Source of the DNA: Hydrangea macrophylla
Taxonomy: Eukaryota; Streptophyta; Magnoliopsida; Cornales; Hydrangeaceae
Direction: 5' to 3'
DNA: 64,000 nucleotides
NCBI GenBank assembly: GCA_033977485.1
Contig: CM066989.1
Location: 96,553,887-96,617,886, forward strand
This document shows positions 54,648-64,000 of this stretch, piece after piece. The position numbers and the translations under genes are program-made. The first letter of the stretch is position 1. Each line of letters opens with the position of its first letter. The notes under the pieces are model-generated. The model made no database searches, was not told the DNA's origin, and saw only the letters and a program-made list of their open reading frames with translations.

Positions 54648-56104
54648 GATAACCTACTATTCTATGTGAGGATAGTGTGCAAGTGTATGTATGTGTATGG
54701 ATATGAATTAATTCATGAATTAAGCTAGTTATGAATTAACTACTATACATGTATAAAACCAGGATAGCATGGATAGCCTACTATCCCAACTAATATGGAT
54801 TAGCTCATGATTCCTATATGAATGCCCTAATTCTAGACTCGTAGATCCAATTAAGGCTTTGTTATCTCTGGGGTTGGATATCCATGGATTAGATACTAGC
54901 CCCACAGATTCGGCTACCACAACATTTGGGGGTAGCTCTGCCTGGGATAACTTTGCTTTAATGGATACTACAAACAAAGAAATTAAAACTATCCTAGAAC
55001 TTTAAAGATTTAAAGCAATAAAAATGAAGAACGCGAAGAACAAACAAGAAATTCAACCTAGATCTAATAAAATAAAAATCAAAATAGGAAAATAAAGCAG
55101 AAAAGACAATGAAGAAGAGGGAGCTTACCTCAAGAACTTCCCTTAGAATACTTCTGCGGGGCTTCGTCGGCATCGTGGACTCCAAGAACCCTAAAAACTA
55201 AAAGATTAAACTTTCCAAAAAACTTTGAGTGCTTCTTAATCCTCCAAGGGGGTTTCCTTGAGCTCCCTAGTTCTTAGGATTTTTAGGTGTATTGGATGGG
55301 GAGGGTAGGACCCCACTTTTATAGTTCGAGATTTGGGTGAAAAAGCTTGTAGTTAAGCAAAGTAAGACAAAAGAAATACACTTTTGGGCGTTTGCACGTG
55401 GATTGGGGTCAAATCAAGTGTCCAGAATACATCTAAAGTATCTAAAATCCATAGTGCCAGTCAAGGCTGCCACACGGAATTCATAGAGTGCTGCATGGCA
55501 CTCAGTCTAAGAGCACTCTCAACCCGGACATTATGTTTTCACTCCAAACTTCCCGGACTTCGTTCTCTCACCTCGGTTATCCTTTCGGGGCTTATGATAT
55601 ACAATTGGAAAGGTATGGGAGTCTAGTTTAAGATGTTTTTGGTCTTATTCAAAAAATATTTGTAGATTTTGAGTTATGGTCAAAAGTGTGAGGCTGACTC
55701 CAAGAAGGAGCAAACCTGTGAGGTGCAAAAAAGGGTGAAAATTATCCTAATTGGTTTTTGGCCAATGTGAAGGCTTGGGTCATTAATTTAGATTATTTTA
55801 GAACTATTTTGTAAAGGGAGTTCTTAGGATCCCACCCCGAGGTCCGGATTTTGCTTAGTAAAAGGCAATATTTTGTCATTTCATATGAGAAAGCTCCCCT
55901 AAATTGGGTTTTTGTCTCTAATTTGGATTTCTAACGTACCTAAGTCTTCCTAAAGGTTATTCTAAGGTATCTCAGAGACCATGATGCTCCACAGAGTTCT
56001 TCTTTATAAAACCAACATTCCACAAATCTTGATTCAAATCATCGGGTTGTTCTTGAGGCGGCGTTCCTTCTGTCGAATGGACGAACCAAAATAGGTTGTC
56101 TACA
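54648..56104 (-). mobile_element. 5' LTR of element B, outer part
   Basis: About 1,457 bp that continues the LTR started at 32245 and ends TTGTCTACA at 56104. It corresponds to the left LTR from about 23985 to 25452. Confidence 0.85.
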
Positions 56105-56109
56105 ACCAA
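56105..56109. repeat. target duplication of element B, right copy
   Basis: ACCAA, one mismatch to GCCAA at 23003-23007. Confidence 0.7.
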
Positions 56110-57987
56110 CTTCCTAACTGATCATCCATCAGACCCAAAATTTGAGGAATTGACACTAGTCAATTCCTTAGTGCCAAACGTTTTCCTCGTTCCTTAGACG
56201 TTGGTTTTTGATGGTGCAAAAAATGCGGATGGATGAGGTGCTGGCATCATGATCATATCACCAAAGAATAGAAAGACTAAAATGGCATTCAATTTACGCT
56301 TTAAATGCACAAATAATCAGGCCCAATCTGAAGCAATGATCATTAGGCTGTAGATACTCCAAGATATGGGGGCATCTCCAGTCCATATTAAAGGAGACTC
56401 ACAGCTGGTTATTGGATAGATATCAGGTGATTTATGTGTAAAAAATTGGGAATTATATCCATTCCACTCTATAGCTACCCAGTTGATCAATGATTTTAAT
56501 GATGTCATAGTCAGTCATATCCCAAGATTGACTATTGGGCTGCCGATAGACTTACCAAGGCTGGTTCAAGGTCAATACAAGAGGTTAAAGAGAAAAGTAC
56601 TACTATCCTTCAACGTTTGCTACCGTCGGTGGCTAAAAGAGAATGGTTTACTGAGACTGCCTCTATTCTACTTGAACAGGACAATTAGACAACTCTGATT
56701 ATGGAATATCTTAATCACCCCGATATAAGGGCAGACCGTTGAACTTGGATGTTTGTAGTCCGATTTATCCTTTTAGCTAGGGAGCTGTTCAAGAAAGCCA
56801 TCGGGGATGATGTTGTCCTAAAGTGTTTGGGCAAGAGTGGGGCTATGAAGATCATGTTTGACGTCCATGAAGGAATTTGTGGAGCTCATCAGGCTGACAC
56901 AAAAATGAGGTGATTGATAAGAAGATATAACTTTAACTGGCCAGCTATGCTAAAAGATTGCATCATCTATGCCAAAGGATGTCAGGCATGTCAAAAGCAT
57001 GGCCCTATCCAAAGGGTGCCAGCTTTACATCCAATCATTAAGCCATGGCCCTTCAGAGGATGGGTGATGGACTTGATTAGGAAAGTCCACTCAACTTCAT
57101 CCAAGTAATATTGTTTTATCATAGTGGCCATCGATTATTTCACTGAGTGGGTAGAAGCTATACCTGCAAGATCGGTCACTCAGGCCACTATTATCAAGTG
57201 CATCGAGCAACACATCATACACTAGTTTGGTTTACCAGAAACAATTACGGCTGATCAAGGCTCAATGTTTATTGGAGATGAGACCAGCAGTTTTGCGGAA
57301 AGTATGGGTGTGAAAATTCTTACTTCCACCCCAAAGTATGCCCAGGCAAATGGTCAGGCTGAGTCTTCTAACAAAGTGAATAAAGGGATTCTAGGAAAAG
57401 TGATAAAGGAAAATCCTAGGTCATGGGACTCATTCCTTTCTGAAGCACTATGGGCTTATCAGACATCCAAACGGATGAGTACAGGAGTAACGCCATTTGC
57501 TTTGACTTACGGGTATGATGCAATGCTACCCATGGAAATTACAATCCGATCAACAAGAAGGGCATTGCAAAACTAGTTGAAACTTGCCGATTATACCAAA
57601 GCTATGATCACTGAGTTATAAGGGTTGGAAGAAGTCAGATTACATGCTTTGGACTACCTTAAAGTACAGAAAAACCATGATGCCAGAGCTTATAATAAAA
57701 AAGTAAGGGTAAAGTCATTTTGTTTAGAAGAACTTGTTTGGAAGGCTATTCTTCCTATTGCTGAGAGAGATAGGAGGTATGGCAAGTGGTCCGTTAATTG
57801 GGAAGGACCTTTTGTGATCTTTAAAATTTTGAGACGTAGGCCTTACCAATTGCGTGATATTGATGGCGAAAGATTAATTAATGCTCAGTATTTAAAGTCC
57901 TATTATCCTATACTATGGGAAACTGTGGATTTAGAGCTCAGACCAAACTCAGACATGGAATATGAACCACTCATCAGTCAGGAGTAA
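56110..57987 (+). pseudogene. second RNase H-like region and integrase remnant of element A
   Basis: The A pol frame resumes after element B as NFLTDHPSDPKF, then an RNase H-like fold with DGAKNADG, NNQAQSEAMI and GDSQLVIG (56190-56420), the additional RNase H that marks the Tat lineage. Integrase follows at about 56870-57987: zinc finger with CQACQKHGP, catalytic segments VAIDYFTEWVEAIP, TADQGSMFIGDE and AQANGQAESSNK, and a C-terminal part (LEELVWKAILP, GKWSVNWEGPF, YPILWETVDLELRPN). Several stops (for example near 57105, 57224 and 57576) and frameshifts break it. The catalytic D, D and E residues are still present, but no intact enzyme can be made. Confidence 0.85.
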
Positions 57988-58099
57988 GAAGCACAACCAA
58001 AAGGGGAAAGATTGTTTCATTCATTTCTTTAAGAAAATTTTTATAACAAAATCAAAAGAAGGAAAGACACAAATAAAAAAGAACGAAAGCAAGTAAAAG

Positions 58100-59367
58100 G
58101 CTAGTCCTTCTCGGTCTAAGCTACATTGACCGTCTTCTTTTATGTCCTGGCCTCTCGAGTTGTCTGTCCACATCTTCAAGATAGCAAGCTAGGAACTCTG
58201 CTTTCCTCTTCCACCGCCGCTTTCCCCGTTTGGCATTATCAAGGAAGCACTCCAGGTTGGTGATCCTTCTCCGAAGAGACCTCTCCCCAACCAGTAGAGA
58301 GGCCAGAAGGTCGTCCTCCACAAAATCACCAAAATCTAGGACGTAAGCATCCTCTGGCTCTGGAACATCCCTGAGATAAGAAACTCTTTCCTTGGAGTAT
58401 TTTCCCACTTCAAAAACCCTCGATTGGACTGGGCTATCATCATCTTCAGTCCAGAGACCGACCTTGCTTCGTCTTCAGAAGAGCCATTAGTCTCTAGGAC
58501 GATGGTCTCCTTATTTTTGACCCCAACAGGAGCATGAAGCCTTTGCTCTTGAAGACAAGCAGATCTTCATCGTAGATGTATGACTGCAGCCTCCTCGGTC
58601 GCTGGAGTGATTGGCACATCATTTACCAAAGGAGCTACTTCAGGTTCTGCCAGCATCGCAGCAGCACGAACTACCCGATGAGGGATATTCTGTGGGACCG
58701 GGTTGGCCTATAAATCTTCCTAGAGGACCCACATTGCCTGTTCAATAGCAGGAGTCCACCCGTTTGGCCCCATCAGAAAGTCTGGGCTTAGACAGGCTTA
58801 GATGGCCATTTTCGGAGCATTCTTTTGGTAATTGTTTTTCCTTAACTGAAGAATCATCACTCAGTCACAGAAGGCATTAGCATTGAAGGTACGAGGAAAT
58901 ATGCCCCTATAGTAAATAGGCACAAAGTTCCCAGAAACCAGAACATAGGGATATTTTCCCTAGTCCTTGTTGGGGTGATTTAGGTCAACCACCACATTGC
59001 TACCCCTTAAGGCACGTAGCAGACCTTTCCCTAGGTGCAAAGAATCTGGTAATAATCCACAATAGTTCATACCATCATCTTCAACCACAGACGCACATTA
59101 AAGCGTGTCAAAACCATAGAACAAACAGAGGGTGTTTGGGGTACACACGTGAAGTGCCAACCCCAGCATCGTCAGAAACTCTACCACACTGGTAGGTAAA
59201 AGAAAGCAGACGATGACCACTAGCAGCATATAGGCACTAATGAGGAAAAAGCACTCAAGAATGGCAGAACCAACCACAAATGGCTAGATTTGTACGTCGT
59301 CCGATATCTCGTAGTTAGCCCAAGAGCGAGCTCGGGTCTCCTCGGTGGATAGAAAGTCTTTGGCCAT
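58100..59367 (-). pseudogene. antisense ORF of element A, unknown protein (decayed)
   Basis: On the minus strand an ATG at 59367 opens MAKDFLSTEETRARSWANYE; a TAG follows near codon 28, and the frame continues with the hydrophobic PFVVGSAILECFFLISAYM and LGLALHVCTPNTLCLFYGFD. Further left only fragments remain; the last, 58121-58408, is charged (ECFLDNAKRGKRRWKRKAEF). I do not recognise the family. Its place, antisense between pol and the 3' LTR, matches the extra antisense ORFs described for Tat-lineage gypsy elements. Degraded by several stops. Confidence 0.45.
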
Positions 59368-60239
59368 GGAGGAAAGAGAAGAAAAGAATTGGGAAGCTTG
59401 AGGATTCTCTTAAAGCAAAAAAGAGAGGTTTGAAATTTTACAGGTAAGGGTTTGAGAGAACGTGAGAGCTATTATATAGGAAAACACCTCCCTTTTTACT
59501 GCCTAAAAAATTCCCCATCTTTCGAAAGGATCTTAGCCCTACACGTGTCATTTCATCCGAATAATCAAGCGGCCCTCTTTAAACCCCGTATGTCTTCCCA
59601 CGTGCGGAAGTGGTTGAAGAGATGCGAATTTATTTATGAAAATCATTAAGTTCATTCTTTATGAGATAGACAGTCAACCACAACCGTCCACATGTTATGA
59701 TAAAAACCAACGGCGTCTCAAGAACGTCAGATGCATTTATTAACGTGACATTTTGGGTCATAAATTTGTAAAGGGCTCTGCAGCCTGTTAGATAGGCTGA
59801 TAGGCCTGAGACCTATTGACCTACAACTTTTCTAACTCGTGGTGGGAATAACATTAATCAAATAGAATGAAGGTTAATTAAAATATAGACGAGTCATGAA
59901 GAATCTCATTCATTTTTAAAGGATCTTCATTACAAGGAATTACAAGAACAATATATATGAGTTGGCCATCAAGCCGATTAAAATATTCCTAACTTATCCT
60001 TTAGAATAGCCCAGACCCCTTCTACCTTCCGTTCATCTTCTTCAATACAACATAGATTAGCACTCTAGTCTGTGGCATTGGGAAGAAGAGGTAGTAGTCT
60101 CTCGGCTAAGGATTTTGCGTCTTATCCTTTCTTGGCCACTGTAGCATCAACAATGCCCAAGTCCTTGAGACAAGCTATCTCCTGAGCTTCATAGTCGGCT
60201 AGTTTCTTGTGTAGGCCCATGATTCCCTATTGAATCTGA
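59368..60239. other. spacer between antisense ORFs of element A, nothing further seen
   Basis: Contains probable 5' flank of the antisense ORF at 59367 (TATTATATAGG near 59470 on the plus strand is not an obvious promoter for it) and decayed sequence. No supported feature. Confidence 0.35.
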
Positions 60240-61819
60240 TCAAGCTTTGTTATAAGTTGGCCTCTTTGATGGACCTTCAAACCATTGCTTAGCCTCAACT
60301 ACCGTGTCCACATCTTTGTTGTAGGCCAGTAGCTTGGTCTCGAAATAAGCCCGAGCTTTGGTGGAAGCTATAAAGGTTGCATAACAGGACGGAAACTGCT
60401 CCTTTAAATCCGTCAGGATAGACTTCTGCTCAGTGTTAAAGGTGGGATCTTGCTGCAGGAAAAACACTGCAGAACTGACAACAAAAGGGGAAGGAGCCTC
60501 TTTCAGGGAGCTTAGGGAAAGCCTATTAATAAAGTCCTTGGCACGATAAAGGTCTTCAGGTTTGTTTGTTTGGACAATGGGCATTTTCACCTTTAGAGCA
60601 TCCACATACAGTTATTGGAAAAATACAGCAGGATTGAAGGTAGTTGAGCCAGCAGATTCCTGAAAACAAAAGTGAGGCTTATAGAATCAATTGAAAGAAC
60701 AAGAATGACAGGTATCAGGAGCCCGAAAAAGAACAGTACCTAGAAAGCATGCCGATCGGTGCCCGCCGTAACACCTGATTGGCTCACCTCAATGGCCAAA
60801 GGGGATTCGGTCATTTCAGCCAATGGGGAATGGGAATGATGCCCCTACGGTAGTGATAGGATCATCATCATGCTCCCCAGCCACTGTAATGTCAAGAACA
60901 ATGCTAGATGGGATAGTGGCAAAAACACGATGGCTGGGGTCAGTGGTTAAAGGATGCTCCGCTTCCTCATGAGCAGGAAAGGAGTCCAGGACATCGGACA
61001 TAACCAGATTTACTACCCTTATGGTTTCTTCCATCACATCCACTTCTGGTATTTCCTCTTCAGTAGCCTCCTCTCCCAGTAAGACCATTTGTTGTTCATT
61101 CTATTCTCTGGGCACTTCTTCGTCCTCATCAGATGAAGAGACAACTGCGCCTCTTTTCCCTTTAGCCAAAGAGGTTACCCTGGACTTCTGCCTTGGCCTC
61201 CTGACCAATGGAAGAATCACATCTAAGGAATCAGAGGAAGGGGTAGCATTTTTGATAGCCTTTTGCCCAGCTAAGGAAGGAAGATCCGTTGGTATAGAAG
61301 GTTGCCTCCTGGTCCACCTCTTCGTCAATTGAGGTTGAGTGAGAACCACGGCCTGTCCAGAAAAAAAGCTATAAGTATTAAAATAAGACCAAGGTAAGTG
61401 TGAATGGTGAGAGAAATGTTTACTGGGACATCAGTGGCCCGACGACCTTTTCTTTTCTTCATTCCAGGAACCTTGGTTATTTCCTCAGAAGGGATAATCG
61501 TAGCAGGAATTGAGACCGTCTTTTTCTTTGGTTCTTTCTTCTTTTCAATAGGTAAGATAGATGTTGGGAGAAAGGGAGGCCCAGTGGCCATACCTCCTGC
61601 ATCTGGAGAGAGTTTCTGTAATAATGCAGAAATAGGTTCTCCAAAGATAAGTTTGGACCTCTCGGCCCACCAAGCGTTAAAGGCAGGGGTTGTCCATGAA
61701 AATTTCATAAACTGATGGAATATAAAATTTTTCTTGGCTAAATCCAAGTCTTCTTTGACGGATTTCACATGGGCAACAGTGGTAAGTACCACTCGGCTGG
61801 TTAAATCCGTATTCACCAA
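60240..61819 (-). pseudogene. C-terminal part of the antisense plant-mobile-domain gene of element A
   Basis: On the minus strand exons can be followed: 61432-61819 (DLDLAKKNFIFHQFMKFSW, AFNAWWAERSKLIF, then a Lys-rich linker), an intron whose acceptor TTCTGGACAG precedes VLTQPQLTKRWTRRQ at about 61349, an acidic Ser-rich stretch (VVSSSDEDEEVPRE) followed by one in-frame TAG at about 61100, and 60240-60605 (KPEDLYRAKDFINRL, EAKQWFEGPSKRPTYN). This layout (mobile domain first, charged linker, helical tail) is common in plant mobile domain proteins. At least two stops lie in the frame. Confidence 0.5.
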
Positions 61820-62186
61820 CTAAAAGGGGGGAATCGGCACCATCTGAGTCAGACTTGTGTCCTGGCGAAGAAGGGCTACAAATTATGTCCTGGCTGACAG
61901 GGTAGTTGGAAAAATATTGTGATATAAGACTTGTGTCTCTTGTTCATCACCAGCCTAGTGAGTTGGAAGTCTGATGAAGGTAAGAAGAGTTGAAGATAAA
62001 GTCGAAGGAATAAAAGAAGTTGGAAGTCAGAGTGTGGTCTCATAAAAGAAAGAGAAACAAGCATCAAAAGTGTGGTTTTTGGGTTCAACATTAACAAAAT
62101 TGATGAGCAGTAATTGCTGTGTTGGAAGGAGGGCCATCGACTAGTTGGAACTCAAGAAAGTAAAAGTGAAGCCAAAGATGGATAAG

Positions 62187-63083
62187 CTATATAGGGCCAC
62201 TGGCATTTTTACAGCCCGAAATTAGAAAGTCTCTCACTCTTCTACATAAATGGGACCACACAAGGGTGGCCAAAGCCAGCGGCCTACCTTGGATCAATGC
62301 CCAGGCAAGAGGGATGTGCTCTTTGGTGATTGCCTGGGCAGCCGAGAAAAAAATGAACCGGTTCAGCCAATATAGAAGAAAGGCCATATGTTCTTCTTTT
62401 GTTACTTCGGGACCATTCTTCCCACAGCAATGAATAATGAACCCCCCATAAGAGTTCACGAGTTTTTCACAGGACGAGTCCCCTTTTTCTGGGATGGCTT
62501 CAGGAAAGGTGAAGCTGGCCTGACCATTATCAAAACCTGGAAAGACTTCCTCTCCATGGGGATGGGGACCAGAAGAAGGTTGATATCCTGGATCGTAGGG
62601 CCCATTGGGCCCCATTTGAACAAAATCAATTCTGAGATTGAGACCTGAATGCTAAGGCAGCAAAGAATAGGGCTCGATCCACAGGAAGTTTTTGTTTACT
62701 TAGCATAATGGCCTCATATATGCCTGCATCTTCCCATATGCTCTTCTTCGCCGCCGCTACACGGTCTACCCACTCTACCTAACCAACAGCCAAAGTGGGC
62801 CACCCCTTTACTGGAACTGATTAATTTTAAGTTTGACAGAAGTGTCCCAGATTAAAAAGGGAATTACCATTGACAGGGGGAAAGAAAGGTTTAAAATCTT
62901 CAGGGGCATCCCCAAGGAAAGCAGGGCCTAACCCAACGATTGCAGGGGAAGTCTCCATTTCGCTAAATGAATAAAGGGGGAAGAAGAGTAAAAAGTGGCA
63001 TGAGATAACAAGAGTACCTGAATACGTTCGGAACGAGATATATCACTATCCGGTATGACAACACTAGAAGAAGTGGAGGCCAT
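62187..63083 (-). pseudogene. antisense plant-mobile-domain (PMD) gene of element A, N-terminal part
   Basis: The minus-strand ATG at 63083 gives MASTSSSVVIPDSDISRSERIQ and then a donor CAG|GTACTC at 63017. A second piece near 62840-62960 reads METSPAIVGLGPAFLGDAPE. The mobile-domain core follows at 62187-62630: FVQMGPNGPYDPGYQPSSG, HGEEVFPGFDN, SYGGFIIHCCGKNGPEVTKE, HMAFLLYWLNRFIFFSAAQA, ITKEHIPLAWALIQGRPLAL. This is the aminotransferase-like plant mobile domain found in host MAIN-type proteins and in antisense ORFs of Tat-lineage gypsy elements. Two stops interrupt the part between 62640 and 62830. The gene is convergent to pol. Confidence 0.6.
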
Positions 63084-63316
63084 CAATGGTGAAAGGGTAA
63101 AGAGAGAAAGGTTTAGAGGAAATTAGGGCAAATTGGAGAAAACATGGGAATGAAGTTAAATAAAAGATGGATAGCAAAGGATATCTCCACACGTGCAAGA
63201 ACGAAAGGCGAGACACCCTTTCACTTTGAAATTTAAACCAACCTCTCCCCAAGATGACACGTAGCATGTTCAGATTCAAAACATTACATTAAACGTAGTT
63301 ACCGTTTGATGTCAAA

Positions 63317-63330
63317 TTTTGGGGGGCAAT
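63317..63330 (+). promoter_or_regulatory. polypurine tract of element A
   Basis: TTTTGGGGGGCAAT directly precedes the 3' LTR start and defines its boundary. Confidence 0.75.
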
Positions 63331-64000
63331 TATACACACCCAAAAAATTCTGATCGTCCTGCTTTGCTCATCGTCCTGCCTTGCTCATCATCCTGCCTTG
63401 CTCATCGTCCTGCTTTGCTCATCGTTCTACCTTGCTGATCGCCCTGCTTTGCTCATATTGCTCATCGTCCTGCCTCACCCATCGTGCAACTAATGGCGTT
63501 ATTTTTATCAGTGTGATGAAGACCTCCTTGAGAAGTTTGGCAAGTTCCCAGGAACAGATATCTCCAAAGGATGAGTGAGATTTCCAAAAGTTATCAAAAC
63601 TCATGATAAACACAAGTGGCAAGGGCGGTTGAAGTAAAGGGCCAACCAATGAGAGAATATGCAAGTTCCAAGAACATTAACGTGGCTGAAGCTCATTCGA
63701 CGTGGTTCCCCAAGATCGTTTAGCCTCAAACCGTCAGAAACATGGACTTTCCCTATAAATACAGGACGTATTTAGAGGGAAAGGGACCCAGTGTCTCAAA
63801 ACAAAATCCAAAAGCATACCAAACACTCTATAAAGCATTCCTTTGTATTTTTCATCTTTGAATAACTTTAGTTCAACTCATAAATAGTTCTTAAGCTCTT
63901 GCATTAATATTAGTCCAAGTTTTTGATCAAATAGAATGTTTCTTCTATTCAAGGTAATCTGATCGTCCTTTAAAAGCTTGTTGATTTATTTGGTTGCTTT
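63331..64000 (+). mobile_element. 3' LTR of element A, truncated by the window edge
   Basis: It begins TATACACACCC where the 5' LTR has TGTAGACACCC, so the terminal TG is mutated to TA. It then matches 16660-17331 closely to the edge of the window, including the 17-bp array (63348-63484) and TATAAATACAGG near 63755. Against the 5' LTR it shows many substitutions and some small indels (for example loss of CAGGCATTC-like sequence near 63495), so A is much older than Athila. Confidence 0.85.

Larger units (their letters stand above)
23008..56104 (-). mobile_element. gypsy derivative B, minus strand, large non-autonomous
   Basis: Two LTRs of about 2.45 kb bound it (23008-25452, and 32245-33245 plus 54648-56104). 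On the minus strand the order is 5' LTR at the right, primer binding site, reduced gag, long noncoding region, polypurine tract, 3' LTR at the left. Without the CACTA insertion it is about 11.7 kb. It has no recognisable protease, reverse transcriptase or integrase. It sits inside the pol of element A with a 5-bp duplication (one mismatch). Confidence 0.82.

Overview
The window is nuclear DNA of a flowering plant made almost entirely of transposable elements. The evidence is plant-type Ty1/copia and Ty3/gypsy (Athila and Tat lineage) retrotransposons, an En/Spm (CACTA) DNA transposon, hAT and Mutator-like miniature elements, a tRNA-derived SINE, GT-AG introns, and AT-rich spacer full of microsatellites. 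I found no ordinary host gene, rRNA or tRNA gene. The species cannot be named from this sequence.

Left part (1 to about 15.9 kb). AT-rich spacer carries many small insertions: a 135-bp MITE, a copia solo LTR with a perfect 5-bp target duplication, a minus-strand SINE, a long-TIR element cut by a hAT element, a palindromic MITE, a stack of palindromes inside palindromes at 7.7-8.6 kb, and a repeat-rich block at 8.7-11.5 kb. That block has 21-bp arrays in both orientations, a 51-bp tandem array and one unusual ORF. A second hAT element follows, then the 3' end of an old gypsy LTR and an unclassified repeat.

Right part (15.9-64 kb) is one nest, five levels deep. A copia element (5' LTR 15936-16529, primer binding site, start of gag) was entered at 16652 by a Tat-type gypsy element (called A, plus strand, running past the right edge). 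A's pol was split at about 23007/56105 by a minus-strand gypsy derivative (called B, 23008-56104) that keeps 2.45-kb LTRs but only a reduced gag. B's 5' LTR was split at 33245/54645 by a CACTA element (33246-54644, 3-bp duplication ATA). The CACTA transposase exon was split at 36226/50791 by a nearly intact Athila element (36227-50790, 5-bp duplication GTCAG). Where a coding frame was interrupted (Athila in CACTA, B in A), it continues across the insertion once the insert is taken out, which confirms the order.

State of the genes. Athila is young: its LTRs differ by about five substitutions and one indel over 1,626 bp. It has an uninterrupted 1,853-codon gag-pol with all catalytic residues, plus downstream ORFs that look spliced. 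The CACTA element has lost the catalytic core of its TNP2-like transposase but keeps an open four-exon TNPA-like gene. Element A is decayed and carries antisense genes, one with a plant-mobile-domain protein. Element B has no visible pol. The most unusual signal is in the Athila element: a 14-bp palindrome (TTCGATCGATCGAA and variants) occurs again and again in pairs with a start-to-start distance of almost always exactly 19 bp, in both LTRs and in the region between pol and the third ORF.
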